DNA of 7,022 bases. Source: CAZSIA01 sp045126355 (GTDB taxonomy: Bacteria; Bacillota_I; Bacilli_A; Acholeplasmatales; Anaeroplasmataceae). A program made the translations under genes and the position numbers. The stretch is taken from assembly GCA_045126355.1 (NCBI GenBank), contig JBGVOE010000062.1:1-7022 (forward strand), given 5' to 3'. Below, one piece after another: positions 1 to 5,649 of this stretch. How positions within the stretch are numbered: position 1 is the stretch's first letter; each line of letters starts with the position of its first letter. The notes under the pieces are model-generated. The model saw only the letters and a list, made by a program, of their open reading frames with translations. It ran no database searches and was not told the origin of the DNA.

Positions 1-787
1 TCTTTTGAACAATTACATTTGAAATTGAGAAGAATGCAGATTGAATTCCTGAAGGAAGACCAATTAAAATCATTTCTTTTAAAATATTACCATCTATCTT
101 TAATTTATCAAAAGAAAAATTTAGTGGACCTGTTTCTTTAAATAAAATATACATTACCGCAATAGCACTAAATGCTTGAGATATAACTGTCGCTAAAGCA
201 ACTCCATCTGCACTCATACCAAAACCAACAACAAATAATAAATTTAGTAATACATTTATTACTCCTGATATCATTAAAATATAAAGTGGTCTTTTTGTAT
301 CTCCATTAGCTCTAATAACACTTGAGACAAAATTGTATAAAAGGTTAAAGAATATTCCACCAAAATAGATTTGAACATATACTGTGGCTAAATCAATAAC
401 ATCATCTGGTGAATCCATCATTTTTAAAAAATCCTTAGCGTAAATAATACCGAAGATTGTTAAAAAGACTGATGATATAGCACTTACTAAAACAGAGGTA
501 TGAACTACTCTATTCGCTCTTTCTAAATCACCTTTTCCAATGCTTCTTGCATAAGCCACACTCGAACCAACCGACAGTCCAATAAATAAGCTTATGATTA
601 AATTTATAAGTGAACCAGTAGAACCAACTGCCGCTAACGCTTGTTTTCCTGCAAACTGTCCAACAACAGCAACGTCAGCCGCGTTATATAATAATTGTAA
701 TATCCCAGTTAACATAATTGGGACTGTATAAGCAATTATTTTTTTAAGTAAATTCCCACTGGTCATATCCAGTTCATATTTAGCCAT
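1..787 (-). CDS. MATE family efflux transporter (N-terminal 262 residues, gene runs off the left edge)
   Basis: Membrane antiporter of the MATE (multi-antimicrobial extrusion) family, which expels cationic drugs or metabolites in exchange for Na+ or H+. The 262 visible residues are mostly hydrophobic helices (roughly 17-35, 52-80, 95-117, 133-158, 168-190, 193-216, 238-260). They carry family signatures: NAADVAVVGQF at 35-45 in the first helices, RANGDTKRP at 159-167, and MSADGVALAT at 191-200. Full-length members have about 440-460 residues, so a little over half is present, essentially the N-terminal lobe plus the first helix of the second. The start at 787 fits the usual short hydrophilic N-terminus before helix 1; a modest AAGAG ribosome site lies about 9-10 bases upstream. 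It follows the kinase gene by 31 bases in the same direction and has its own candidate promoter. Family assignment is secure from sequence; the substrate is not predictable. Confidence 0.93.
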   Translation of the reverse strand, partial: MAKYELDMTSGNLLKKIIAYTVPIMLTGILQLLYNAADVAVVGQFAGKQALAAVGSTGSLINLIISLFIGLSVGSSVAYARSIGKGDLERANRVVHTSVLVSAISSVFLTIFGIIYAKDFLKMMDSPDDVIDLATVYVQIYFGGIFFNLLYNFVSSVIRANGDTKRPLYILMISGVINVLLNLLFVVGFGMSADGVALATVISQAFSAIAVMYILFKETGPLNFSFDKLKIDGNILKEMILIGLPSGIQSAFFSISNVIVQK

Positions 788-811
788 TTAAAACCAACTC
801 TTTTCAAATAT

Positions 812-839
812 ATTATACCTAATCACTAGTATATTTCAA
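812..839 (-). promoter_or_regulatory. Candidate promoter for the MATE gene
   Basis: On the minus strand, TTGAAA (839-834) is followed after 16 bases by a perfect TATAAT (817-812), about 25 bases before the MATE start codon. The -35 box lies inside the last codons of the upstream kinase gene, so MATE can be expressed independently as well as by read-through. Seen in sequence; activity is inferred. Confidence 0.6.
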
Positions 840-1430
840 AAATTTTTCTTCGTCAAATACTATATTTAATTCTTTTAATAATTGATTGGTATATTTATTT
901 GTTCCTATGTTATATTCTAGTGACCAAATACACCATGCATAATCACACCATATATCTCCAACACCAGCGGCTTCTAAATCAATAAAACCTACAACCCTAT
1001 TATCTTTTACTAATATATTTGGTAGGCAAAAATCTCCATGAATTATAGTATTTCCATCACCAACAATAAATGGACAGTTTGTAACATCTACACTATGAAA
1101 CATAGTTAGTGCTTCTTTTAATAGTTTAATTAAAGTATTTGGAGTATTTAAATATTTTTCTAAACACAATACTTCGCCATCAATATATTCTTTTAAATAA
1201 TATGCAGTATTATCTTCTACTATAAAAATAATTGGAGTAGGTACTGGTAAAACTTTTTTAAACCATTTATCTTTTTCATATTCTCTTTTTAGTCTTTCTA
1301 TATTATTAGAAATCTTTAATATATACTTATCACAAATATTAAAAACACTATCTCCACTTACATGATAATCTTTAATCTCATCTATATAATTTTTTCCTAT
1401 ATATTCTTTTATTTTATTTGGTATTTTCAT
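819..1430 (-). CDS. Short aminoglycoside phosphotransferase-fold kinase (APH family, choline/aminoglycoside kinase-like)
   Basis: Small-molecule kinase of the APH fold (protein-kinase-like), 203 residues. Visible landmarks: candidate ATP-binding lysine K39 in YILKIS, paired glutamate E50, the hinge YYLKEYIDGE at 77-86, the catalytic loop HGDFCLPN at 131-138 with catalytic D133 and metal-binding N138, and the metal-binding motif GFIDLE with D151. The 18-residue gap between the two aspartates equals that of APH(3')-IIIa as I recall it. Similarity to APH(3') enzymes continues on both sides (FHSVDVTNCPF at 111-121; DYAWCIWSLEYNIG at 163-176). However, the roughly 45-50 residues those enzymes carry between the DCP motif and HGD are missing, and the C-terminus is several residues shorter. 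These parts shape the aminoglycoside pocket, so drug resistance is doubtful; the substrate is unknown. It sits 33 bases after the EF-G2 terminator hairpin, with only a weak GGTG ribosome site and no clear promoter of its own. Confidence 0.87.
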   Translation of the reverse strand: MKIPNKIKEYIGKNYIDEIKDYHVSGDSVFNICDKYILKISNNIERLKREYEKDKWFKKVLPVPTPIIFIVEDNTAYYLKEYIDGEVLCLEKYLNTPNTLIKLLKEALTMFHSVDVTNCPFIVGDGNTIIHGDFCLPNILVKDNRVVGFIDLEAAGVGDIWCDYAWCIWSLEYNIGTNKYTNQLLKELNIVFDEEKFLKYTSD

Positions 1431-1455
1431 ATTTACACCACACTTTAGTAAAGTT

Positions 1456-1480
1456 AATAAAAGCCCAGAAAACTCTGGGC
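1456..1480 (-). terminator. Rho-independent terminator after the EF-G2 gene
   Basis: A perfect 7-bp stem (GCCCAGA 1463-1469 with TCTGGGC 1474-1480, 4-base loop) is followed on the minus strand by TTTTATTAA. It starts 11 bases past the EF-G2 stop codon and ends transcription before the kinase gene. On the plus strand the hairpin is followed by CTTAAAT, so it is probably one-directional. Confidence 0.88.
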
Positions 1481-1491
1481 CTTAAATATAA

Positions 1492-3537
1492 CTATAAATT
1501 AGCTTCTTTAATAATTTTATCTACTAAATGTGAAGGTACTTCTTCATATCCAGCAAATTCACGAGTAAATACACCATTACCTTGAGTTAAGCTTGAAAGG
1601 TTCATAGAGTATTCAATGATTTCAGCTTCAGGAATAAATGCTTCAACGATTTGAGTTGTGTCATTACCTTCCATACCACTAATTCTACCACGACGAGTAC
1701 TTACGTCACTAATAACGTCACCTAAATATTGAGCAGCAACTACGATTTTTACTTTCATAATTGGTTCTAATAATACAGGACGACATTTACCGTAAGCTTC
1801 TTTAAATGCTAAGATAGCAGCCATTCTGAATGATAATTCATTTGAGTCTACATCATGATATTTACCATCTAATAATGTAGCGTGAACGTTAATAACTGGG
1901 TAACCAGCTAGAGGACCTTTTTCTAATGCTTCAAAGAATCCTTTTTCTACAGCTGGGAAGTAGTTTTTAGGAACTGCACCACCGAATACTTCTTCAGTAA
2001 AGAATGAATCTTCTGTAGTAGGTTCAAATTTCATAGTAACTACACCATAGAAACCAGCTCCACCAGATTGTTTCTTATATGAACCTGTTGCTTCACCAAC
2101 AGTTTTAATTGTTTCACGATAAACGATTTTTTGTTTTTCAGTATTTAAGTTAACTTTGTAAACGCGTTTAATCTTGTCTAATACAAAGTCTAAGTGATGC
2201 ATACCACGACCACCTAATAATAATTGAGAAGTTTCAACATTTCTTTGTAATTGAACAGTTGGATCTTCAGCCATTACTTTAGATAATACTGTAGATAATT
2301 TATCTTCATCATTTTTAGTTGCAGCAACGATACCAATATATTGAACTGGATTTGGTACTTCATAAATATCGAATGTTACAGGACGTTTTGGATCAGCTAA
2401 AGTCATACCTGTAGCAACACTAGGAATCTTAGTAATAGCACCGATATCACCAGCACTTAATTTATCAACAGCAACTTGTTTTTTACCACAGAAATAGTAT
2501 AAGTCTTTAACTTTTTCTACTTGACCATTAACTAAAATTTCTTTACCAGGAGCAATACTTCCTGAGAAAATTTTAAATAAGTTAATTGAACCTAAGAATG
2601 GGTCAACGATAGTTTTGAATACATATGCACTAAATGGTTCTTCATCATTAGTTAATACTTCTACTTCATTACCTTCTGGGTCAACACCTACCATAGGATT
2701 TAAATCAGCAGGGTTAGGTAAATAATCGATCATCATTTCAAGTAATGTATGAACACCGATGTTTTTAGCTGATGAACCTACTAAGATAGGAGCAATTTCA
2801 CCATCTAAAACAGATTTTCTTAAAGCAGCATGAATTTCATCTCTAGTTAAATCTTCACCACCAAAGAATTTTTCTAATAATTCTTCACTAGTTTCAGCAA
2901 CTAATTCGATGATTTCATTGTGTAATGACATGATTTTAATTTTCTTATCATCATAAATAACATCATCAACACATTCTTTTCCATTATATTTACGTGCTTT
3001 TAAGTCTACTACATTACAGAAACCGTCAAAGTTTTCTTCATGACCTGTAGGATAAGCAAAAAGTGTAGCAAATTTACCTAATTTTTCTTTAATGTCTTCT
3101 ACTAATTTGTCAATTTTAATGTTTTCTTTATCCATTTTATTTAGATAAATGATACAAGGGATGTGACGTTTCTTTAAAGCTCTAAAGCAGTTTAATGTTC
3201 CTACTTCTACACCCTTAGAAGCATCTACTACTAAAATAGCTCCTTTAACAACACCTAATACATTTTCTACTTCAGTTGAAAGTTCTTCTGAACCAGGAAC
3301 GTCAATAAAGTTAAATTTATATCCATTATAAAAAACTGGACATACTGCAGTGTTGAATGAACATCCTTTCTCAATTTCATAAGGTAAATAGTCAGAAACT
3401 GTGTTTCCTTTTTCTACCATACCTTTAGCGCTAAGAGCGCCTGTAGCCGCAAGTAAAGATTCAACCAATGAAGTTTTCCCACTACCTTGGTGTCCTAAAA
3501 CAGCAATATTACGAATTACGTTTGTACTATATTCCAT
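1492..3537 (-). CDS. Elongation factor G-like translational GTPase (EF-G2 / FusA2 type)
   Basis: Paralogue of translation elongation factor G, 681 residues, with all five EF-G domains. The G domain has G1 GHQGSGKT (15-22), G3 DVPGS (79-83), G4 NKMD (133-136) and G5 SSAKN (255-259). Domain II is about 295-380, domain III about 385-475, and domain IV has QSGGAGFYG (490-498) and HDVDSNELS (561-569). Domain V includes STRRGRISGME (613-623). Main EF-G normally has AHxDAGKT, RGITI in switch I and DTPGH. Here they are GHQGSGKT, KGCSFN (57-62) and DVPGS, so the catalytic histidine position is serine. This matches the EF-G-2 group known from Thermus and related proteins rather than the housekeeping factor or Tet(M)-type protection proteins. 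The start at 3537 is chosen because AGGAGGAG (3550-3543) lies five bases upstream. An in-frame extension to 3669 would cross the promoter and is rejected. The gene has its own promoter with a cre-like site and its own terminator. Function in the cell is inferred as a specialised translation factor. Confidence 0.93.
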   Translation of the reverse strand: MEYSTNVIRNIAVLGHQGSGKTSLVESLLAATGALSAKGMVEKGNTVSDYLPYEIEKGCSFNTAVCPVFYNGYKFNFIDVPGSEELSTEVENVLGVVKGAILVVDASKGVEVGTLNCFRALKKRHIPCIIYLNKMDKENIKIDKLVEDIKEKLGKFATLFAYPTGHEENFDGFCNVVDLKARKYNGKECVDDVIYDDKKIKIMSLHNEIIELVAETSEELLEKFFGGEDLTRDEIHAALRKSVLDGEIAPILVGSSAKNIGVHTLLEMMIDYLPNPADLNPMVGVDPEGNEVEVLTNDEEPFSAYVFKTIVDPFLGSINLFKIFSGSIAPGKEILVNGQVEKVKDLYYFCGKKQVAVDKLSAGDIGAITKIPSVATGMTLADPKRPVTFDIYEVPNPVQYIGIVAATKNDEDKLSTVLSKVMAEDPTVQLQRNVETSQLLLGGRGMHHLDFVLDKIKRVYKVNLNTEKQKIVYRETIKTVGEATGSYKKQSGGAGFYGVVTMKFEPTTEDSFFTEEVFGGAVPKNYFPAVEKGFFEALEKGPLAGYPVINVHATLLDGKYHDVDSNELSFRMAAILAFKEAYGKCRPVLLEPIMKVKIVVAAQYLGDVISDVSTRRGRISGMEGNDTTQIVEAFIPEAEIIEYSMNLSSLTQGNGVFTREFAGYEEVPSHLVDKIIKEANL

Positions 3538-3563
3538 ATTATCTCCTCCTAACGAAAAATACG

Positions 3564-3577
3564 TGTAAACGCTTTCC
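3564..3577. promoter_or_regulatory. Candidate cre (CcpA operator) at the EF-G2 start point
   Basis: TGTAAACGCTTTCC matches the catabolite-responsive element pattern TGTAANCGNTNNCA at every defined position except the last. On the EF-G2 sense strand it reads GGAAAGCGTTTACA, also one mismatch from the common TGAAARCGYTTWCA form. It covers roughly +3 to +16 of the EF-G2 transcript, a position where bound CcpA usually blocks transcription. It lies about 80 bases upstream of the aminopeptidase start point, where an effect is less predictable. Binding is inferred. Confidence 0.6.
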
Positions 3578-3585
3578 TTGAAACC

Positions 3586-3614
3586 ATTATAACACAAAGA
3601 TATTATTGTATCAA
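3586..3614 (-). promoter_or_regulatory. Promoter of the EF-G2 gene
   Basis: On the minus strand, TTGATA (3614-3609), a 17-base spacer and a perfect TATAAT (3591-3586), with the extended -10 TG at the right position (TGTTATAAT). Start of transcription is expected near 3579, leaving a leader of about 40 bases that contains the cre-like site and the AGGAGGAG ribosome site. Confidence 0.8.
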
Positions 3615-3645
3615 AACTTTTTTTCTTAAAATGAATAAAACGTGT

Positions 3646-3651
3646 TATACT
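3646..3651 (+). promoter_or_regulatory. Extended -10 promoter of the aminopeptidase gene
   Basis: TGTTATACT (3643-3651) gives an extended -10 with TATACT. The -35 region around 3623-3628 (TTCTTA) is weak, as is common for extended -10 promoters. Transcription should begin near 3658. Its upstream part abuts the divergent EF-G2 promoter, whose -35 box is only about 10 bases away. Confidence 0.55.
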
Positions 3652-3654
3652 TAA

Positions 3655-3666
3655 TGTATATATATA
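3655..3666. promoter_or_regulatory. Perfect 12-bp palindrome TGTATATATACA, possible operator
   Basis: A perfect inverted repeat covering the expected start point of the aminopeptidase transcript, which suits a repressor site for a dimeric regulator. The sequence is entirely A/T apart from one G and one C, so chance occurrence in this AT-rich genome cannot be dismissed. No regulator is identifiable in the window. Confidence 0.3.
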
Positions 3667-3699
3667 CAAAATAATATATATTAGGAGGTTAATATTTAT

Positions 3700-4929
3700 A
3701 TGAATAAAACAAATTTAAGAAAATACGCAGAATTAATTGTTAAAACAGGAGCAAATGTTCAAGAAGGACAAATGGTTGTAGTTTCTTCTCACGTTAATGA
3801 TGCATACTTCACAAAATTAATTGTTGAAGAAGCTTATAAGGCTAAAGCAAGCGAAGTATTAGTAGACTGGCACTGTGATGAAATTAGTAAACTTACTTAT
3901 GAGTACGCAAGTGTAGAAACATTAAAAGAATTACCAAATTGGATTGTAGAAAGATTAAAATATCGCGCAGAAAAATTACCAGCAATGATTCATATTGAAT
4001 CTAGTGATCCAGATGCAATGGCAAGTATTGATCAAAACAAAGTAATGGAAGTAAGACGTGCTCATGGGCCTGTCTTAAAACCAATTAGAAAAGAAATGGA
4101 AAATAAATATCAATGGACTATTGCCGCTATCCCTGGTGAAGCTTGGGCTAAAAAAATCTTCCCAGAATTAAGTAAAAGAGAAGCAATGAATAAATTATGG
4201 GACGCAATTTTAAAATGCGCTAGAGTAAATGGTGACCCTGTAGAAAACTGGAAGGCACATAACGCTTATTTACTTGAAAAATGTACAAAATTAAATGATT
4301 TAAATATTGATAAATTAACTTATAAAAGTTCAAATGGAACTGACTTTACTGTAGGTTTAATTCCAGGCGTAATCTTTATGGGTGGTGGATCAAACACAGT
4401 AAATGGTGTTTATTATAACCCTAATATGCCAACTGAAGAATGTTTCATCTCTCCAAATAGACATACAGCAGAAGGTATTGTTTATTCAACAAAACCACTT
4501 TCTGTAATGGGAACTTTAGTAGATAACTTCGCATTCCGTTTTGAAGGTGGAAAAGTAGTTGAAGTATTAGCAAAAGATGAAAAACATAAAGCAATCTTAG
4601 AACAATTAGTATCTATTGATGAAGGTGCAAGACAATTAGGTGAAGTTGCATTAGTACCATTCAATTCTCCAGTAAATGAAACAGGTATTTTATTCTACAA
4701 TACTTTATTTGATGAAAATGCATGCTGTCATTTAGCAATCGGTATGGGATTTGAAGATACTATTAAAGGATTTGAAACAATGACTCCTGAACAAATTAAA
4801 GCGTTCGATTTAAATGATTCAATGATCCATGTTGACTTCATGATTGGTTCAGCTGATTTAAGTATCGTAGCTACAACACGTGATGGTAAACAAGTACAAA
4901 TCTTTGAAAACGGAACTTGGGCAATCTAA
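3700..4929 (+). CDS. M29-family metallo-aminopeptidase (AmpS/PepS/AmpT type)
   Basis: Cytosolic aminopeptidase of family M29, which removes N-terminal residues from peptides using a pair of divalent metal ions. The 409-residue length is typical of the family (about 400-415). Expected metal ligands are all present at positions close to those of the Thermus enzyme: a glutamate in PTEECF (E246 or E247), E315 in LGEVAL, H344 in CCHLAIG, and H377 and D379 in IHVDFMIG. The N-terminal half (to about 200) is the family's characteristic regulatory/oligomerisation region; the catalytic half follows from about 205. The position where AmpT-type enzymes have a conserved tyrosine after the first histidine (HLAxGxAY) appears to be phenylalanine (F351). 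The start at 3700 is supported by AGGAGGT (3683-3689) ten bases upstream. It is a single-gene unit with its own promoter and terminator, transcribed divergently from EF-G2. A peptide-recycling role is inferred. Confidence 0.94.
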   Translation: MNKTNLRKYAELIVKTGANVQEGQMVVVSSHVNDAYFTKLIVEEAYKAKASEVLVDWHCDEISKLTYEYASVETLKELPNWIVERLKYRAEKLPAMIHIESSDPDAMASIDQNKVMEVRRAHGPVLKPIRKEMENKYQWTIAAIPGEAWAKKIFPELSKREAMNKLWDAILKCARVNGDPVENWKAHNAYLLEKCTKLNDLNIDKLTYKSSNGTDFTVGLIPGVIFMGGGSNTVNGVYYNPNMPTEECFISPNRHTAEGIVYSTKPLSVMGTLVDNFAFRFEGGKVVEVLAKDEKHKAILEQLVSIDEGARQLGEVALVPFNSPVNETGILFYNTLFDENACCHLAIGMGFEDTIKGFETMTPEQIKAFDLNDSMIHVDFMIGSADLSIVATTRDGKQVQIFENGTWAI

Positions 4930-4975
4930 TAAAAAATAGAATAAACAAAAATTAAAATTTTCATTTATTCTTTAC

Positions 4976-5001
4976 GAGGTCTTTAGACCTCTTTTTCTTT
5001 T
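4976..5001 (+). terminator. Rho-independent terminator after the aminopeptidase gene
   Basis: Perfect stem GAGGTCT (4976-4982) with AGACCTC (4985-4991), followed by TTTTTCTTTT. An additional AT-rich hairpin (GAATAAA 4939-4945 with TTTATTC 4964-4970) lies between it and the stop codon. Confidence 0.9.
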
Positions 5002-5011
5002 ATTAATACTT

Positions 5012-5020
5012 TGGTATACT
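5012..5020 (+). promoter_or_regulatory. Extended -10 promoter of the zinc-ribbon gene
   Basis: TGGTATACT (5012-5020) is an extended -10 with no good -35 box; the -35 position falls in the T-run of the preceding terminator. It predicts a start point around 5026-5028, which bears on where translation begins. Confidence 0.5.
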
Positions 5021-5024
5021 TTAA

Positions 5025-5339
5025 ATGGTGATACATTTGAGTGATGCTTATATGATTTCTAATAATCTTTCTATTTCTACTATTAGAGCTATTGCTTTTA
5101 AATATCAATTACGTACTGCCACTAAAAAACAAATATTAAACTTTGTTAAAAAAGATGTCTATGACGAAAAAGTAACTCTTAAATGTTTGAAATGTGATTA
5201 TGAGGAAACAGTACCCTGGGATATAGTTGATGAAACATGGGACAGAGAAGACTCTCCATATCCTATTTCCTATTGCCAAAGATGTGATAAGCCTCATTTT
5301 GTACCGATTGATATTTATAACCAAAAGAAAAAGAAATAA
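5025..5339 (+). CDS. Small zinc-ribbon protein of unknown function
   Basis: Up to 104 residues, soluble, with two CxxC knuckles: C54/C57 (LKCLKCDYEE) and C84/C87 (SYCQRCDKPH). They are separated by 26 residues, the spacing of a single structural zinc ribbon. The first half (about 10-48) is basic and probably helical; the tail ends in four lysines. Such features fit nucleic-acid or protein binding, but I do not recognise the family and assign no function. The start is uncertain. ATG 5025 has no ribosome site and lies at or before the predicted transcription start. TTG 5037 follows GGTGAT (5027-5032). ATG 5052, giving 95 residues starting MISNNLS, follows a weak GAGTGAT and is a good alternative. 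The gene stands alone between two terminators, so it is probably monocistronic. Frame integrity and the paired cysteines make it a real gene. Confidence 0.8.
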   Translation: MVIHLSDAYMISNNLSISTIRAIAFKYQLRTATKKQILNFVKKDVYDEKVTLKCLKCDYEETVPWDIVDETWDREDSPYPISYCQRCDKPHFVPIDIYNQKKKK

Positions 5340-5358
5340 ATAACTTTATATGCTCAAC

Positions 5359-5380
5359 AGCCACTTAAGTGGCTTTTTCT
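5359..5380 (+). terminator. Rho-independent terminator after the zinc-ribbon gene
   Basis: Sixteen-base perfect inverted repeat AGCCACTTAAGTGGCT (5359-5374) followed by TTTTCTGTTT, 20 bases after the stop codon. Confidence 0.88.
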
Positions 5381-5424
5381 GTTTAATTTGGTACAAATCT
5401 AGCAAATATACAATTTCGTATACT

Positions 5425-5458
5425 AAAACTAAGAGTTAATTTTCTTAGTTTTTTTATT
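5425..5458 (+). terminator. Second terminator-like hairpin, 50 bases further on
   Basis: Perfect 10-bp stem AAAACTAAGA (5425-5434) with TCTTAGTTTT (5443-5452), 8-base loop, followed by TTTATTT. No gene lies between it and the previous terminator. It is either a tandem backup or insulates the small RNA promoter that follows. The 47 bases before it contain only small AT-rich inverted repeats, such as TATAC (5407-5411) with GTATA (5418-5422). Confidence 0.7.
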
Positions 5459-5471
5459 TCTAATATTATAG

Positions 5472-5477
5472 TATAAT
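5472..5477 (+). promoter_or_regulatory. -10 box of the small RNA promoter
   Basis: Perfect TATAAT, six bases before G5484, which is also the first base of the long closing stem of the RNA. The -35 position is only a T-run in the preceding terminator, so strength is uncertain. Confidence 0.5.
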
Positions 5478-5483
5478 AGTAAC

Positions 5484-5620
5484 GAAGGAATGTTTATATT
5501 AAATCATTAGGGCATTTATATGACCCTGCAAAAATCTTTACAGCTAGACTGTTTATTAAGATCATTCCTTCACTATAGAGATAGTTAGCTAAGAGATACT
5601 TTGACTCTTAGCTTTTCTTT
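5484..5620 (+). ncRNA. Probable small structured RNA of about 137 nt, family not recognised
   Basis: A complete RNA transcription unit without a convincing reading frame. A 9-bp closing stem, GAAGGAATG (5484-5492) with CATTCCTTC (5563-5571), encloses two arms. Arm one is AGGGCAT (5509-5515) paired with ATG, bulged A, CCCT (5520-5527). Arm two has ATCTT (5534-5538) with AAGAT (5558-5562) and an inner ACAG (5540-5543) with CTGT (5549-5552). This makes a three-way junction with linkers of 16 and 6 bases. A hairpin ACTAT-AGAG-ATAGT (5572-5585) stacks directly after, followed by the intrinsic terminator. The predicted start point falls on the first base of the closing stem. I compared it mentally with SRP RNA, 6S, purine, TPP, preQ1 and ZTP riboswitches and found no match. 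It could be a trans-acting RNA, a cis-element with attenuation before the transposase, or part of the mobile element. Confidence 0.6.
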
Positions 5621-5621
5621 T
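5587..5621 (+). terminator. Rho-independent terminator of the small RNA
   Basis: Nine-bp perfect stem AGCTAAGAG (5587-5595) with CTCTTAGCT (5605-5613), 9-base loop, then TTTCTTTTT. No comparable U-run follows on the minus strand, so it works on the plus strand. It shares the CTAAGA/TCTTAG core with the hairpin at 5425-5452. Confidence 0.88.
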
Positions 5622-5649
5622 TATGTAGGCATACATTTAAAGAAAGGTT

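Noticed and set aside
1492..3537. Tetracycline ribosomal protection protein (Tet(M)-like)
   Set aside because: The G1, switch I and G3 motifs and the 681-residue length fit the EF-G2 group. Tet(M) relatives keep AHVDAGKT and DTPGH.
3538..3669. In-frame N-terminal extension of the EF-G2 frame (44 extra residues)
   Set aside because: It crosses the promoter and leader, has no EF-G similarity, and the internal ATG 3537 has a strong AGGAGGAG ribosome site.
4482..4664. Open frame of 60 codons on the minus strand
   Set aside because: It lies wholly inside the aminopeptidase gene, has no ribosome site, and its product has no recognisable features.
5136..5324. Open frame of 62 codons on the minus strand
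   Set aside because: It is a shadow of the zinc-ribbon gene, whose frame has conserved-looking paired cysteines.
5386..5458. preQ1-I-like riboswitch, because of the AAAACTAAG run before a terminator
   Set aside because: The preceding sequence lacks the conserved aptamer hairpin (AGAGGTTCTAGC / CCCTCT), and no queuosine gene follows.
5490..5510. Six-codon frame (ATG to TAG) in the small RNA, possible leader peptide
   Set aside because: Its ATG is inside the 9-bp closing stem, with the GAAGGA sequence too close to act as a ribosome site, and there is no run of regulatory codons.
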